Of a stretch of 64,000 nt of DNA, positions 1 through 7,453 are shown one piece after another. Position 1 is the first letter of the stretch. Every line of letters begins with the position of its first letter. The position numbers and the translations under genes were made by a program. Under the pieces are notes generated by a model that was not told where the DNA came from, made no database searches, and saw only the letters and a program-made list of their open reading frames with translations. Source of the DNA: Desulfatibacillum sp. (GTDB lineage Bacteria; Desulfobacterota; Desulfobacteria; Desulfobacterales; SpSt-501); contig DYEU01000012.1 of assembly GCA_020725555.1 (NCBI GenBank), positions 1 to 64,000 on the forward strand, written 5' to 3'.

Positions 1-743
1 CGGGCGATGTCGGCCCCCCACTCCGGCGTGGGCGGCTGGGCGCCCAGGCCGAGGAAGCTCAACGCGGCCGCATCCAGGATCGCCGAGGCGAAGCTGAGCG
101 TCGTCTGCACGATGAGCGGTCCCATGCAGTTCGGCAGGATCGCGCGGAAGAGGATGCGGGCGCCCCCCGCCCCCAGGGCGCGCGCGGCGGTCACGTAGTC
201 CTTTTCGGATTCCTCGAGGACGCTTCCCCGGACGATCCTCGCAAAGCGCGGCACGTAGGTGACGGCGATCGCGAGCATGGCGTTCTGGAGGCTTGGCCCG
301 AGGTAGGCGACGACCACGATCGCGAGCAGGATGTAGGGGAAGGAGAGCACGATGTCGATGCCGCGCATGACGAGGTTGTCGAGGCGGCCCTTGCAGTAGC
401 CCGCCACGCTGCCGATCAGGGTGCCGGCGAGAAAGGCGAGCCCCACGCTCACCACGGCGACGAGCAGCGAGACGCGCGCGCCGTGGAGGATGCGCGAGAG
501 GATGTCGCGGCCCAGGTCGTCGGTGCCGAGGAGGTTTTGGCGCGAGCCGCCCTCCGCCCAGGCGGGCGGCTTGAGCTGCTCGTAGAGCGCGGTCGCGACC
601 GGGTCGTGGGGGCTCAAAAGCGGGGCGAACAGGCCGCAGGCGACGAAGGCGCAGATGATACAGAGCCCGGCCACGGCGGTCTTGTTGCGCCACAGCTGCG
701 CCAGCGAATCGATGAGGGGGTGGCGGTCTTCGGGCGCCTTCAT
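1..743 (-). CDS. dppC: Dipeptide/oligopeptide ABC transporter permease, DppC family (3' end cut by window edge)
   Basis: Inner-membrane permease of a peptide-type ABC importer; the C-terminus lies beyond position 1. The reading starts MKAPEDRHPLIDSLAQLWRN and then shows the DppC N-terminal membrane segment, the family motif [18 protein letters not shown], and the cytoplasmic EAA-type loop (YVTAARALGAGGARILFRAILPN) that docks on the ATPase. The start codon lies just past the end of dppB (stop at 745-747), so the two are translationally coupled. It is the third transporter gene in the minus-strand unit M20 peptidase-dppA-dppB-dppC; the ATPases are presumably beyond the edge. The substrate (peptide or another solute of this family) cannot be told from sequence. 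Confidence 0.9.
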   Translation of the reverse strand, partial: MKAPEDRHPLIDSLAQLWRNKTAVAGLCIICAFVACGLFAPLLSPHDPVATALYEQLKPPAWAEGGSRQNLLGTDDLGRDILSRILHGARVSLLVAVVSVGLAFLAGTLIGSVAGYCKGRLDNLVMRGIDIVLSFPYILLAIVVVAYLGPSLQNAMLAIAVTYVPRFARIVRGSVLEESEKDYVTAARALGAGGARILFRAILPNCMGPLIVQTTLSFASAILDAAALSFLGLGAQPPTPEWGADIA

Positions 744-744
744 G

Positions 745-1749
745 TCATCGCACGCTGATCCGCGGGTTGATCACCGCATAGAGGACGTCCACCGCCAGGT
801 TGATGACCACGAAGAGCCCGGCGATGAGGAGGGTTCCGTTCTGGATCACCATGTAGTCGCGCTGCATGACCGCGTCGTACATCCACTTGCCGACCCCGGG
901 CCAGGCGAAGATCGTCTCGGTCAGGATCGCCCCCCCGAGGAGCACCCCGAACTGCAGCCCGACCGTCGTCACCACCGGGATCAGCGCGTTGCGCAGCGCG
1001 TGCTTGAAGATCACCTGGAAGGGGGAGAGCCCCTTGGCGCGGGCGGTCTTGATGTAGTCCTGCCGCAGCACCTCGAGCATCGCCGAGCGCGTCATGCGGG
1101 CGACGATGGCCGTGGGGATCGTGGAGAGCGTGACCGCGGGCAGGATCAGGTGCCACAGGGCGTCCCGGAAGGCCTCCAGGTTGTTGGTGAGCAGCGCATC
1201 CAGGAGGTAGAAGTTCGTGATCACCTCGAGCTCCACCCCGACGCTCAGCCGCCCCGAGATCGGCAGCCAGCCGAGGTTCACCGAGAAGACCAGCATGAAG
1301 ACCAGCCCCAGCCAGAAGATCGGCATGCTCACGCCGACGAGCGCCCCGAGCATGCTCAGGTAGTCGAAGAGGGAGTATTGCCGGGTGGCCGAGACGATGC
1401 CCAGGAGCACCCCCATCGTGCAGCTAATGAGGAGCGCGGCCACGGAGAGCTCGATCGTGGCCGGAAAGCGCTGCCGGATCTCGATCGCCACCTTCTGGCG
1501 GGTCCAGATCGTCTCGCCGAGATCGAAGCGGAGCAGGCGCTTGAGGAAGAGGCCGTACTGCTCGAGGAGCGGCCGGTTCAGGCCGAGGTGCTCGCGGAGC
1601 TCGGCGAGCGCCTCGGGGGAGGCGCGCTCGCCGAGCAGGAGCTCCGCCGGGTCCCCGGGGGTGAGGTGGAGCATCAGGAAGACGATGATCGAGACCCCCA
1701 GGAGCGTCGGGAAGAGGATGAGGATCCGGCGGAGGATGAAGGCGCCCAC
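745..1749 (-). CDS. dppB: Dipeptide/oligopeptide ABC transporter permease, DppB family
   Basis: Inner-membrane permease, 334 residues, normal for DppB/OppB. The N-terminus (GAFILRRILILFPTLLGVSIIVFLMLHLTPGDPAELLLG) is the family hallmark, and the EAA loop reads SAMLEVLRQDYIKTARAKGL followed by the HALRNALIPVVT motif. About six hydrophobic segments are visible. It begins 9 nt after the binding-protein stop and abuts dppC, so all belong to one operon. It would form the transmembrane heterodimer with the DppC at the window edge. Confidence 0.95.
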   Translation of the reverse strand: MGAFILRRILILFPTLLGVSIIVFLMLHLTPGDPAELLLGERASPEALAELREHLGLNRPLLEQYGLFLKRLLRFDLGETIWTRQKVAIEIRQRFPATIELSVAALLISCTMGVLLGIVSATRQYSLFDYLSMLGALVGVSMPIFWLGLVFMLVFSVNLGWLPISGRLSVGVELEVITNFYLLDALLTNNLEAFRDALWHLILPAVTLSTIPTAIVARMTRSAMLEVLRQDYIKTARAKGLSPFQVIFKHALRNALIPVVTTVGLQFGVLLGGAILTETIFAWPGVGKWMYDAVMQRDYMVIQNGTLLIAGLFVVINLAVDVLYAVINPRISVR

Positions 1750-1758
1750 GGGCCGCTC

Positions 1759-3372
1759 CTACTTCTCCAGCCACACGTTCTTCATGCGGATCGAGGCCGT
1801 CGGGTGGAGCTTGAAGTCCATCACCTTCTTCAGCATCGGCCAGGTCACCGTGGAGTGGGCGATCGGGATCACGGGCATCTCCTCGTAGAGCAGGAGGTTC
1901 GCCTGCTTGTAGATCTCCGCGCGCTGGGCCGGGTCCGTCGTCTGGCGGCCGCGGACCATGAGCTCGTGGTAGCGCTCGTTGTGCCACTGGGTGCGGATGG
2001 CGCTCGAGGCGAGCCCGTCGAAGAGGACGGCGAGGAAGTTGTCCGGGTCGCCGTTGTCCCCGGTCCAGCCGAGCTGGAAGAGGTCCATGTCCGGGGGCTG
2101 CTCGCGCTGGCGCTTGAGGTAGGTGCCCCACTCGTAGCTCACCACGCGCGCCCGGATGCCGACCTTGGCGAGATCGGCCACCATGGCCACCCCGACCTTG
2201 AGCCCCTCGGGGTTGTAGGGCCGGGCGACCGGCATCGACCAGAGCGTAATCTCCTCGAGCCCCTTGCCCTCGGGGTAGCCCGCCTCGGCGAGAAGCGCCT
2301 TGGCCTTCTCGACGCTGTACTCGATCAGGGGGACCTGCTCGTTGTAGCCCCACATCGTCGGCGGGATGTTGTTGCGGGCGAGCTGGCCCTGGCCCTGGTA
2401 GATGTTGTCGACGATCGCCTTGCGGTTGATCGCGTGGGCGATGGCCTGGCGCAGCTTCACGTTGCTCTTCCAGGGCTCCTTGGTGTGGTTGAAGCCGAGG
2501 TAGCCGATGTTCATCCCGGGCTGGCTGACGAGCTTCATCTTGGGGTCTTTCTTCGCCAGCTCGATGTCCGCCGGGTTGGGGAATTGGCAGATGTGGATGT
2601 TGCCGGTCTTGAGCTCGAGGAAGCGCACCGAGTTCTCCGGGATCGCCCGGAAGATCACCCGGTCGAGGTAGGGCCCGCCGCGCTTGTCCCAGTACTGCTT
2701 GTTCTTCTCGAGCACGATCTGGTCGTCCTTCACCCACTTGACGAAGCGGAAGGGGCCGGTGCCGACGGGGTTGCGCACGAACTCCTTGGGGTTCTTGAGG
2801 AAGGCGGTGGGGCTGATGATGTCGGCGAAGTCCATGCCGAGGTTGGCGAGGAAGGGCGCCTCGACCCGCTTCAGGCGGTAGACGACCGTGTACTCGTCCA
2901 CGGCCTCGATCGCCTCCACGGTCTTGTCCATCTCCATCGAGACCCAGTACTCCGGGGTGCGCTCCTGGGGCGGGATCTCCCATCCCTGGCCGAAGAACTT
3001 GACCTTGCGCTCCTTCATCTGCCGGCCGTGGGAGAAGACCACGGCGTTGGCGTTGAAGGGGGTGCCGTCGTGGAAGGTGACCCCCCGGCGCAGCTTGAAG
3101 GTGTAGGTCAACCCGTCGGGCGAGATGGTCCAGGACTCCGCGAGCCCCGGCTCGAGCTCGACGGACTCGTCCTTGTAGAAGACCAGCGCCTCGAAGACGT
3201 TGTCGCCGATCATGAAGGAGTTGCCGTCGGTTTCGTAGGCCGGGTCCAGGCCCACGCTGTCCCCCCCGCGGCCGAAGACGAGGGTGCCCCCGGGCTTGGG
3301 GGCGGCCTGGGCCGAGAGGGCGAAGCCCAGGGCCAGGGCGAGGCAGAGGCAGAGCGTCCGGGTGCGGTTCAT
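1759..3372 (-). CDS. dppA: Periplasmic peptide-binding protein of ABC transporter (SBP family 5)
   Basis: Solute receptor of the transporter, 537 residues. A cleavable signal peptide is visible (basic MNRTR, hydrophobic LCLCLALALGFALS, probable cut after AQA). The mature protein opens with KPGGTLVFGRGGDSVGLDPA, the usual start of family 5 binding proteins, and carries the internal signature WTISPDGLTYTFKLRRGVTFHDGTPFNA. It resembles the second binding protein at 16769-18337 (same GRGGDS opening and domain order), so the window holds two paralogous systems. It lies 24 nt after the M20 peptidase and 9 nt before dppB. Family members bind di/oligopeptides, but also nickel-chelates or glutathione; the ligand is unknown. 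Confidence 0.93.
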   Translation of the reverse strand: MNRTRTLCLCLALALGFALSAQAAPKPGGTLVFGRGGDSVGLDPAYETDGNSFMIGDNVFEALVFYKDESVELEPGLAESWTISPDGLTYTFKLRRGVTFHDGTPFNANAVVFSHGRQMKERKVKFFGQGWEIPPQERTPEYWVSMEMDKTVEAIEAVDEYTVVYRLKRVEAPFLANLGMDFADIISPTAFLKNPKEFVRNPVGTGPFRFVKWVKDDQIVLEKNKQYWDKRGGPYLDRVIFRAIPENSVRFLELKTGNIHICQFPNPADIELAKKDPKMKLVSQPGMNIGYLGFNHTKEPWKSNVKLRQAIAHAINRKAIVDNIYQGQGQLARNNIPPTMWGYNEQVPLIEYSVEKAKALLAEAGYPEGKGLEEITLWSMPVARPYNPEGLKVGVAMVADLAKVGIRARVVSYEWGTYLKRQREQPPDMDLFQLGWTGDNGDPDNFLAVLFDGLASSAIRTQWHNERYHELMVRGRQTTDPAQRAEIYKQANLLLYEEMPVIPIAHSTVTWPMLKKVMDFKLHPTASIRMKNVWLEK

Positions 3373-3396
3373 GGGGCCTCCTTTCGGGATGGCGGT

Positions 3397-4494
3397 TTAC
3401 CGCGCGGGCAAGAGCCCGAGAAAGAACTCCAGGAGGATGCGGTGGAGCGCGACCAGGCTGTCGATCCGCAGGTGCTCGTCCGGGGCGTGGGCGCTCGCGT
3501 CGCCGTCGGCGCCCCAGACGATCCCGGGGACGCCGAAGGCGGAGAGAAAGCGCGCATCGCTCGCCCCGTGCTCGGCGCCGAGCTCGGGGAAGCCGGCGAT
3601 CGCGGCCAGCCGCTCGAGGTGGGGGCTCTCCCCCCCGAGGAAGAGCGGCTCGCGCTCGAGCTCGACGAGCTCGCCTGCGATCTCGCGGCGGATCCCCGCC
3701 AGGAGGGCGTCCAGGTCGTCCTGCTCGGTGTAGCGGATGTCGAAGAGGGCCTCGGCCTCGTCGGGGACCTGGTTCACGGCCCGGCCGCCCTGAATGCGGC
3801 TCAGGTTCATCGTGCGGTGCCAGCGGTCGGGGGCCTCGAGCGCGAAGTGACGCCGCACCACGGCGATGTCCGCGATCAGCCGGTCGATCGCGTTTTCGCC
3901 CAGCCAGGGCCGCGCCGCATGCGCCGCCTTGCCGCGGGCGATCAGCTTGAGCCGCAGGATCCCCTTTTCCTTGACCACGATCTTCCTGAGGTTCCCGCCG
4001 TCCAGGGCGATCGCGAACCCGGCCCGCAGATGCCGCAGGGCGGCCTGGGCGCCGCGCCGGCCCCCCGTCTCCTCGTCCGCGGTGACGAGCAGCCCCAGGG
4101 GAAGGGCCTCCGGGCCGAGCCCGCGGGCGCGCAAGGCCTCCTGCATCTCGCCGGCGAGCACGACGGAGAGGGCGACCGCGTACTTGTCGTCGATGCTGCC
4201 GCGGCCGTAGAGCATCCCGTTTTCGATCCGCGGGGTGAAGAGCGTCTCGGGGGCGTCGACGACGTCGATGTGCGACATCAGCAGCACGGGCGCGGTGCCG
4301 TCCGGCCGCGTGACGAGGAGCGAGGGCAGCCCCTCGTGGACCACCCGGCGGGATGCGACCCCGGAGCGCGCCAGGCGCTCCTCGAGAAAGGCGAGGCAGC
4401 GTTCGATTTCCTCGGGCCGCGAGGCGAGGGTGCGGAAGCCGATGAGCGCGCAGGTGAGCTCGAGGGCTTCCCGGGCGGCGGCGGTCTCGGTCAT
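3397..4494 (-). CDS. M20 family metallopeptidase (ArgE/DapE/CPG2-like)
   Basis: Zinc-dependent amidohydrolase/peptidase of 365 residues, likely cytoplasmic (no signal peptide). Metal and catalytic motifs of M20 are present: MSHIDVVDA (first His-x-Asp), YGRGSIDDK (bridging Asp), TADEETGG (general-base Glu), and the final DEHLRID metal His. The start was placed at the ATG giving MTETAAAREALEL; the open frame extends far upstream only because GC-rich DNA has few stops. It is first in the operon with the peptide transporter, so hydrolysis of an imported peptide or N-acyl amino acid is plausible. ArgE, DapE and dipeptidase activities cannot be separated from sequence alone. Confidence 0.9.
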   Translation of the reverse strand: MTETAAAREALELTCALIGFRTLASRPEEIERCLAFLEERLARSGVASRRVVHEGLPSLLVTRPDGTAPVLLMSHIDVVDAPETLFTPRIENGMLYGRGSIDDKYAVALSVVLAGEMQEALRARGLGPEALPLGLLVTADEETGGRRGAQAALRHLRAGFAIALDGGNLRKIVVKEKGILRLKLIARGKAAHAARPWLGENAIDRLIADIAVVRRHFALEAPDRWHRTMNLSRIQGGRAVNQVPDEAEALFDIRYTEQDDLDALLAGIRREIAGELVELEREPLFLGGESPHLERLAAIAGFPELGAEHGASDARFLSAFGVPGIVWGADGDASAHAPDEHLRIDSLVALHRILLEFFLGLLPAR

Positions 4495-4532
4495 GGCTCC
4501 TCCAGAGGGGGTGCGGGCGGGGGACGCCTGCC

Positions 4533-4561
4533 CTTGTACCAGCCCGCGGGGGCGAGATAAA
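4533..4561 (-). promoter_or_regulatory. Possible sigma-70 promoter for the M20/dpp operon
   Basis: Read on the minus strand, TTTATC and TACAAG are separated by 17 bp about 40 nt upstream of the M20 start. The -10 matches four of six consensus bases; the -35 is weak. Placement in the divergent gap to mrpE supports it. Confidence 0.3.
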
Positions 4562-4603
4562 GCCCTTTTCGTCGCCCCCCGCCGCCGGCGCACCCGCAGG
4601 CCG

Positions 4604-4632
4604 TTGACAAGACCTGCCGGGTGTGCCAAGAA
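4604..4632 (+). promoter_or_regulatory. Possible promoter for the Mrp/Mbh-type antiporter operon
   Basis: A perfect TTGACA (4604-4609) lies ~120 nt upstream of the mrpE-like start. At 17 bp spacing the -10 would be CAAGAA, which is poor, so only the -35 box is convincing. Confidence 0.3.
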
Positions 4633-4728
4633 CGGGTCTCCAAAAATGCGGAGCCCCGCAACGCCTGCTCTCGCCTTCACCCGCTGAGCCGGAGCCTCTG
4701 CATCCCCGTTTCCTTGCGGTGTGACCGG

Positions 4729-5355
4729 ATGGAGCCGAAATCCGCGGCAACGCAGGACCTCCCGAGTCCTCCGCCCCCCCTCTCCGGGGCGCGGTGGCGG
4801 CTCTTTCGCGCGCGGGCCATCCAGGCCGTCTTGCTCTTTTGCCTCTGGCTCGTGCTGAGCGGGATGTTCGACGCCCTGCACCTCGCCTACGGCGTCTTTT
4901 CGGTCGCGCTCGTTTTGCTGCTCAACCACCGGCTGCACCTTCTGCCCCTGCAACCCGGGGAGACCCCCACCGAGCACCCGATCCTTCTGCACCGGCTTTT
5001 CGCCTATCTCCTGTGGCTTCTCTGGCAGATCGTGCAGTCGGGCCTCTACGTGGCCTACCTCGTGATGCACCCGCTGTTGCCGATCAGCCCCTGCCTGGTC
5101 CGGTTCCGATCCATGCAGCCGAATGTCCAGGCGCGGGTCATCCTCGGCAATTCCATCACCCTGACCCCGGGCACGATCACGGTCGAGGTCGAGGGCAACA
5201 GGTTCTTGGTCCACGCCATCACCCGGGAGGCGGCCGAGGGGCTCTTCGCGGGCGACATGGAATACCGTGTCGCGCGCATCTATCTGCGGGAATGCCGCCG
5301 GGAAGATGCCTGCTTCGATGCCGAGATCCTGAGCGATTCCCCCAGGGAGCCCTAA
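4729..5355 (+). CDS. mrpE: Na+/H+ antiporter subunit E (MrpE/MnhE; MbhA-like)
   Basis: Small membrane subunit of the multisubunit Mrp cation/proton antiporter, 208 residues. After a proline-rich N-terminus come hydrophobic segments (AIQAVLLFCLWLVLSGMF, LAYGVFSVALVLLLNH, LLWLLWQIVQSGLYVAYLV), then a soluble C-terminal region. That region has the MrpE signature around VILGNSITLTPGTITVEVEGN. The ATG giving MEPKSAATQ was preferred over an upstream in-frame ATG at 4621 that would add 36 non-membrane residues. It is the first gene of a ten-gene operon whose order matches the Mbh A-H module. MrpE is structural in known complexes. Confidence 0.92.
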   Translation: MEPKSAATQDLPSPPPPLSGARWRLFRARAIQAVLLFCLWLVLSGMFDALHLAYGVFSVALVLLLNHRLHLLPLQPGETPTEHPILLHRLFAYLLWLLWQIVQSGLYVAYLVMHPLLPISPCLVRFRSMQPNVQARVILGNSITLTPGTITVEVEGNRFLVHAITREAAEGLFAGDMEYRVARIYLRECRREDACFDAEILSDSPREP

Positions 5356-5365
5356 AGGACAGCCC

Positions 5366-5638
5366 ATGCAGACCCTGTTCTTCGCGCTGGCCATCGTTCT
5401 CAGTGTGATTCTGCTCATTCCGTTCTACCGCGTGTACAAAGGGCCCACGGTGGGCGACCGACTGCTCGGGGCCTCCGCCGTCGGCAGCAAGACCCTCACC
5501 CTGATCCTCTTGTTCGGCTTTCTTTACGAACGGATCGACATGTTCGTGGACATCTCCATGGGGTATGCCATCCTGAACTTCGCCGGGGTCATCGCCATGT
5601 CCAAGTATTTTCGCACCCAGGCGGCGGGGAAGAGGTGA
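5366..5638 (+). CDS. mrpF: Na+/H+ antiporter subunit F (MrpF; MbhB-like)
   Basis: Ninety-residue membrane protein with three hydrophobic helices. The MrpF signature (RVYKGPTVGDRLLGASAVGSKT) follows the first helix, and the last helix ends near YAILNFAGVIAMSKYF. It sits 10 nt after mrpE and just before mrpG, as in all Mrp and Mbh operons. It is a small scaffold subunit of the antiporter; no ion-translocating residue is assigned to it here. Confidence 0.93.
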   Translation: MQTLFFALAIVLSVILLIPFYRVYKGPTVGDRLLGASAVGSKTLTLILLFGFLYERIDMFVDISMGYAILNFAGVIAMSKYFRTQAAGKR

Positions 5639-5643
5639 GGGAG

Positions 5644-5994
5644 ATGGAGTTCTGCTCGAACCTGCTCGCCGGCGCCTTCATGGTGGGGGGCGTTTTTTTC
5701 ATGCTGGTCGGCAGCATCGGCATCCTGCGGATGCCCGATTTCTTCACGCGGGCCCACGCCGCAGGGAAGATCGACACGCTCGGCATCATGCTCTTCATCG
5801 CCGGGATGATCGTCTACGAAGGGCTGACCCTCGTGAGCGCCAAGCTCGCGCTGGTCAGCATTTTCGTCGCCTTGACCAGCCCCGTGGCCACCCATCAGAT
5901 GACCCGACGGGCCCTGGCTTACGGCCTCAAGCCCTGGGTCCGACCCGGAGACGAAACGGCCGAAGCGGAGGAGCCGCATGCATTGGGAGATTGA
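5644..5994 (+). CDS. mrpG: Na+/H+ antiporter subunit G (MrpG; MbhC-like)
   Basis: Membrane subunit of ~116 residues with the family segment GSIGILRMPDFFTRAHAAGK between the first two helices and the typical ending SPVATHQMTRRA. A GTG at 5635 overlapping the mrpF stop would add three residues. I prefer the ATG at 5644, which has a purine-rich AGAGGTGAGGGAG stretch directly upstream. The 3' end overlaps the next gene by 17 nt, showing tight coupling. The role is structural within the Mrp/Mbh membrane arm. Confidence 0.92.
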   Translation: MEFCSNLLAGAFMVGGVFFMLVGSIGILRMPDFFTRAHAAGKIDTLGIMLFIAGMIVYEGLTLVSAKLALVSIFVALTSPVATHQMTRRALAYGLKPWVRPGDETAEAEEPHALGD

Positions 5995-6223
5995 GCTGCT
6001 GATGATGCTGGTCATGATTACCGCCGCGCTCATCGCCTTGCACATCCGGAGCCTGCTCGCCGCCGTCGTGACCCTGAACATTTTCAGCTTCATGTCCGCC
6101 GGCCTCATGGTCTCCATGGGGGCAATCGACGTCGCCTTCACCGAGGCCGTGGTCGGGGCGGGGGCGGTCGGCATTTTCAACATCCTGGCGATCTTTTGCA
6201 CGACGCGAAGCAGCCTCGATTGA
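5978..6223 (+). CDS. MbhD-like subunit (DUF4040; MrpA C-terminal domain homologue)
   Basis: An 81-residue membrane protein corresponding to the domain that in one-piece MrpA proteins follows the NuoL-like part, and to the separate MbhD subunit of membrane-bound hydrogenases. The conserved segment GAIDVAFTEAVVGAGAVGIFNILAIF contains the intramembrane acidic residue (the Glu of FTEA) important for ion movement in relatives. The start overlaps the mrpG end. Finding MbhD as a separate gene here, rather than fused to the big antiporter subunit, marks this as the Mbh-like arrangement. Confidence 0.88.
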   Translation: MHWEIELLMMLVMITAALIALHIRSLLAAVVTLNIFSFMSAGLMVSMGAIDVAFTEAVVGAGAVGIFNILAIFCTTRSSLD

Positions 6224-6228
6224 AGCCT

Positions 6229-6528
6229 ATGCGCAAGTCGTTCCATTGGCTGTTGCTTCTGGCCCTGGGCGTCCTGCTGGCGCTTGCCGTGTGCGGCCTT
6301 CCGGCGCGGGGGGATCTCAAGGCCCCCAGCCACCGTGCGATCAACCCCGCGGGAGCTCCCGTCGCGGGGACCTACTACATCCGCCACGCCTACGCCGACG
6401 CCCGCACGCCCAATATGGTGACCGTGATCCTGGCCGACTACCGCGGGTTCGACACGCTGGGGGAGACCCTCGTCGTCTTCACCGGCTCGGTGTCGGTCCT
6501 GTTCATCCTGCGGCGGAGAAAACCATGA
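6229..6528 (+). CDS. MbhE-like subunit (MrpA C-terminal region homologue)
   Basis: A 99-residue protein with an N-terminal hydrophobic helix (FHWLLLLALGVLLALAVCGL), an extracytoplasmic loop with GTYYIRHAYADARTPNMVTVILADYRGFDTLGE, and a C-terminal helix. The ADYRGFDTLGE motif is typical of MbhE and of the corresponding end of MrpA. The ATG giving MRKSFHW was chosen; the upstream in-frame ATG at 6196 would run into the previous gene. It lies six bases after the MbhD-like stop and overlaps mrpB by 4 nt. Confidence 0.85.
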   Translation: MRKSFHWLLLLALGVLLALAVCGLPARGDLKAPSHRAINPAGAPVAGTYYIRHAYADARTPNMVTVILADYRGFDTLGETLVVFTGSVSVLFILRRRKP

Positions 6529-7079
6529 AGTCGGCCTCCACCAGCCCCATCATCCAGGTGGCGATCCGCGGGCTCATGCCCGTGATCCAGCTCGTCGCCC
6601 TCTACGTCTTCTTTCACGGCCACTACAGCCCCGGCGGCGGGTTCCAGGGCGGGGTGCTGCTCGCCGTCAGCGTGATGCTCGGCCGTCTCGCCCTCGGCAT
6701 GGACATGAGCCAGGTCGTCTTCCGCACGGGGATCGCGGTCGGGCTGAGCGCACTCGGCGTGCTGATCTACGCCTCGACCGGGCTCGCCGCGCTGCTCGCC
6801 GGCGGGGAGTTCCTGAATTACGCGTTTCTGCCGATCCCGGGGCTCGACCCGCCCGGCCTGCGGAACCTCGGGATCCTCCTGATCGAGGCGGGGGTGACCG
6901 TCGGGGTCATGATGGCCCTGATCGCCATCTACGACGAGATCGTGGACAGCCGCGGTGAAGCAAGCGCCACCGCGACCCCCGAGCCGGAGGCGCGGCGCAT
7001 GGAGGACGTGCGGAAACCAAGAGAGAAAGGGGTTGACCCCGGCCCGGAGGGGCCGGAAAGGACGCCGGTTGCGCCATGA
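6525..7079 (+). CDS. mrpB: Na+/H+ antiporter subunit B (MrpB/MnhB; MbhF-like)
   Basis: Membrane subunit of 184 residues. The signature GLMPVIQLVALYVFFHGHYSPGGGFQGGVLLAVSVML is diagnostic of MnhB/MrpB, and further helices follow (GLSALGVLIYASTGLAALL, NLGILLIEAGVTVGVMMALIAIY). An acidic, proline-rich C-terminal tail of ~45 residues after IYDEIVDSRG is longer than usual and looks disordered. It overlaps both neighbours by 4 nt (ATGA), so translation is coupled. Confidence 0.92.
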   Translation: MKSASTSPIIQVAIRGLMPVIQLVALYVFFHGHYSPGGGFQGGVLLAVSVMLGRLALGMDMSQVVFRTGIAVGLSALGVLIYASTGLAALLAGGEFLNYAFLPIPGLDPPGLRNLGILLIEAGVTVGVMMALIAIYDEIVDSRGEASATATPEPEARRMEDVRKPREKGVDPGPEGPERTPVAP

Positions 7080-7453
7080 TGGAACTGATCCGCGGCCACT
7101 ACGTCTACCTGTTGCTCGTCGTGCTCTTTCTCATCGGGCTCTACGGGATGATGGTCAAGCGCAACCTGATGAAGAAGATCATCGGCATGTCCATCCTCCA
7201 GAGTTCGGTGATCCTGCTCTACATCGCCAGCGGCTTTAAGGACGGGGCGACGGTGCCGGTGCTGGACCCCGCCCTCGGTCCGGACTACCCCAACGCCTAC
7301 CTCAACCCCTTGCCGCACTGCCTGATGCTGACCGCGATCGTGGTCGCGGTCGTCACTCTCGGGGTCTCCTTCGCCCTGATCATCGACATCTACCGCAACT
7401 ACGGCACCATCGAGGAACCGCTCCTGCTGGAGCGCATGAAGGACGAGGAATGA
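7076..7453 (+). CDS. mrpC: Na+/H+ antiporter subunit C (MrpC/MnhC; NuoK-like, MbhG-like)
   Basis: Three-helix NuoK-family subunit of 125 residues. The motif LIGLYGMMVKRNLMKKIIGMSILQSSVILLYIASG is the NuoK/MrpC core and PLPHCLMLTAIVVAVVTLGVSFALII the third helix. MrpC/MbhG subunits contribute to the proton pathway near the antiporter-like subunits. It overlaps mrpB and mrpD by 4 nt each. Confidence 0.93.
   Translation: MMELIRGHYVYLLLVVLFLIGLYGMMVKRNLMKKIIGMSILQSSVILLYIASGFKDGATVPVLDPALGPDYPNAYLNPLPHCLMLTAIVVAVVTLGVSFALIIDIYRNYGTIEEPLLLERMKDEE

Noticed and set aside
655-4560. 1301-codon open frame on the plus strand over the dpp/M20 genes
   Set aside because: Shadow of minus-strand genes; the translation is rich in Arg, Gly, Val and Asp-His runs with no domain, as expected from GC-rich antisense frames.
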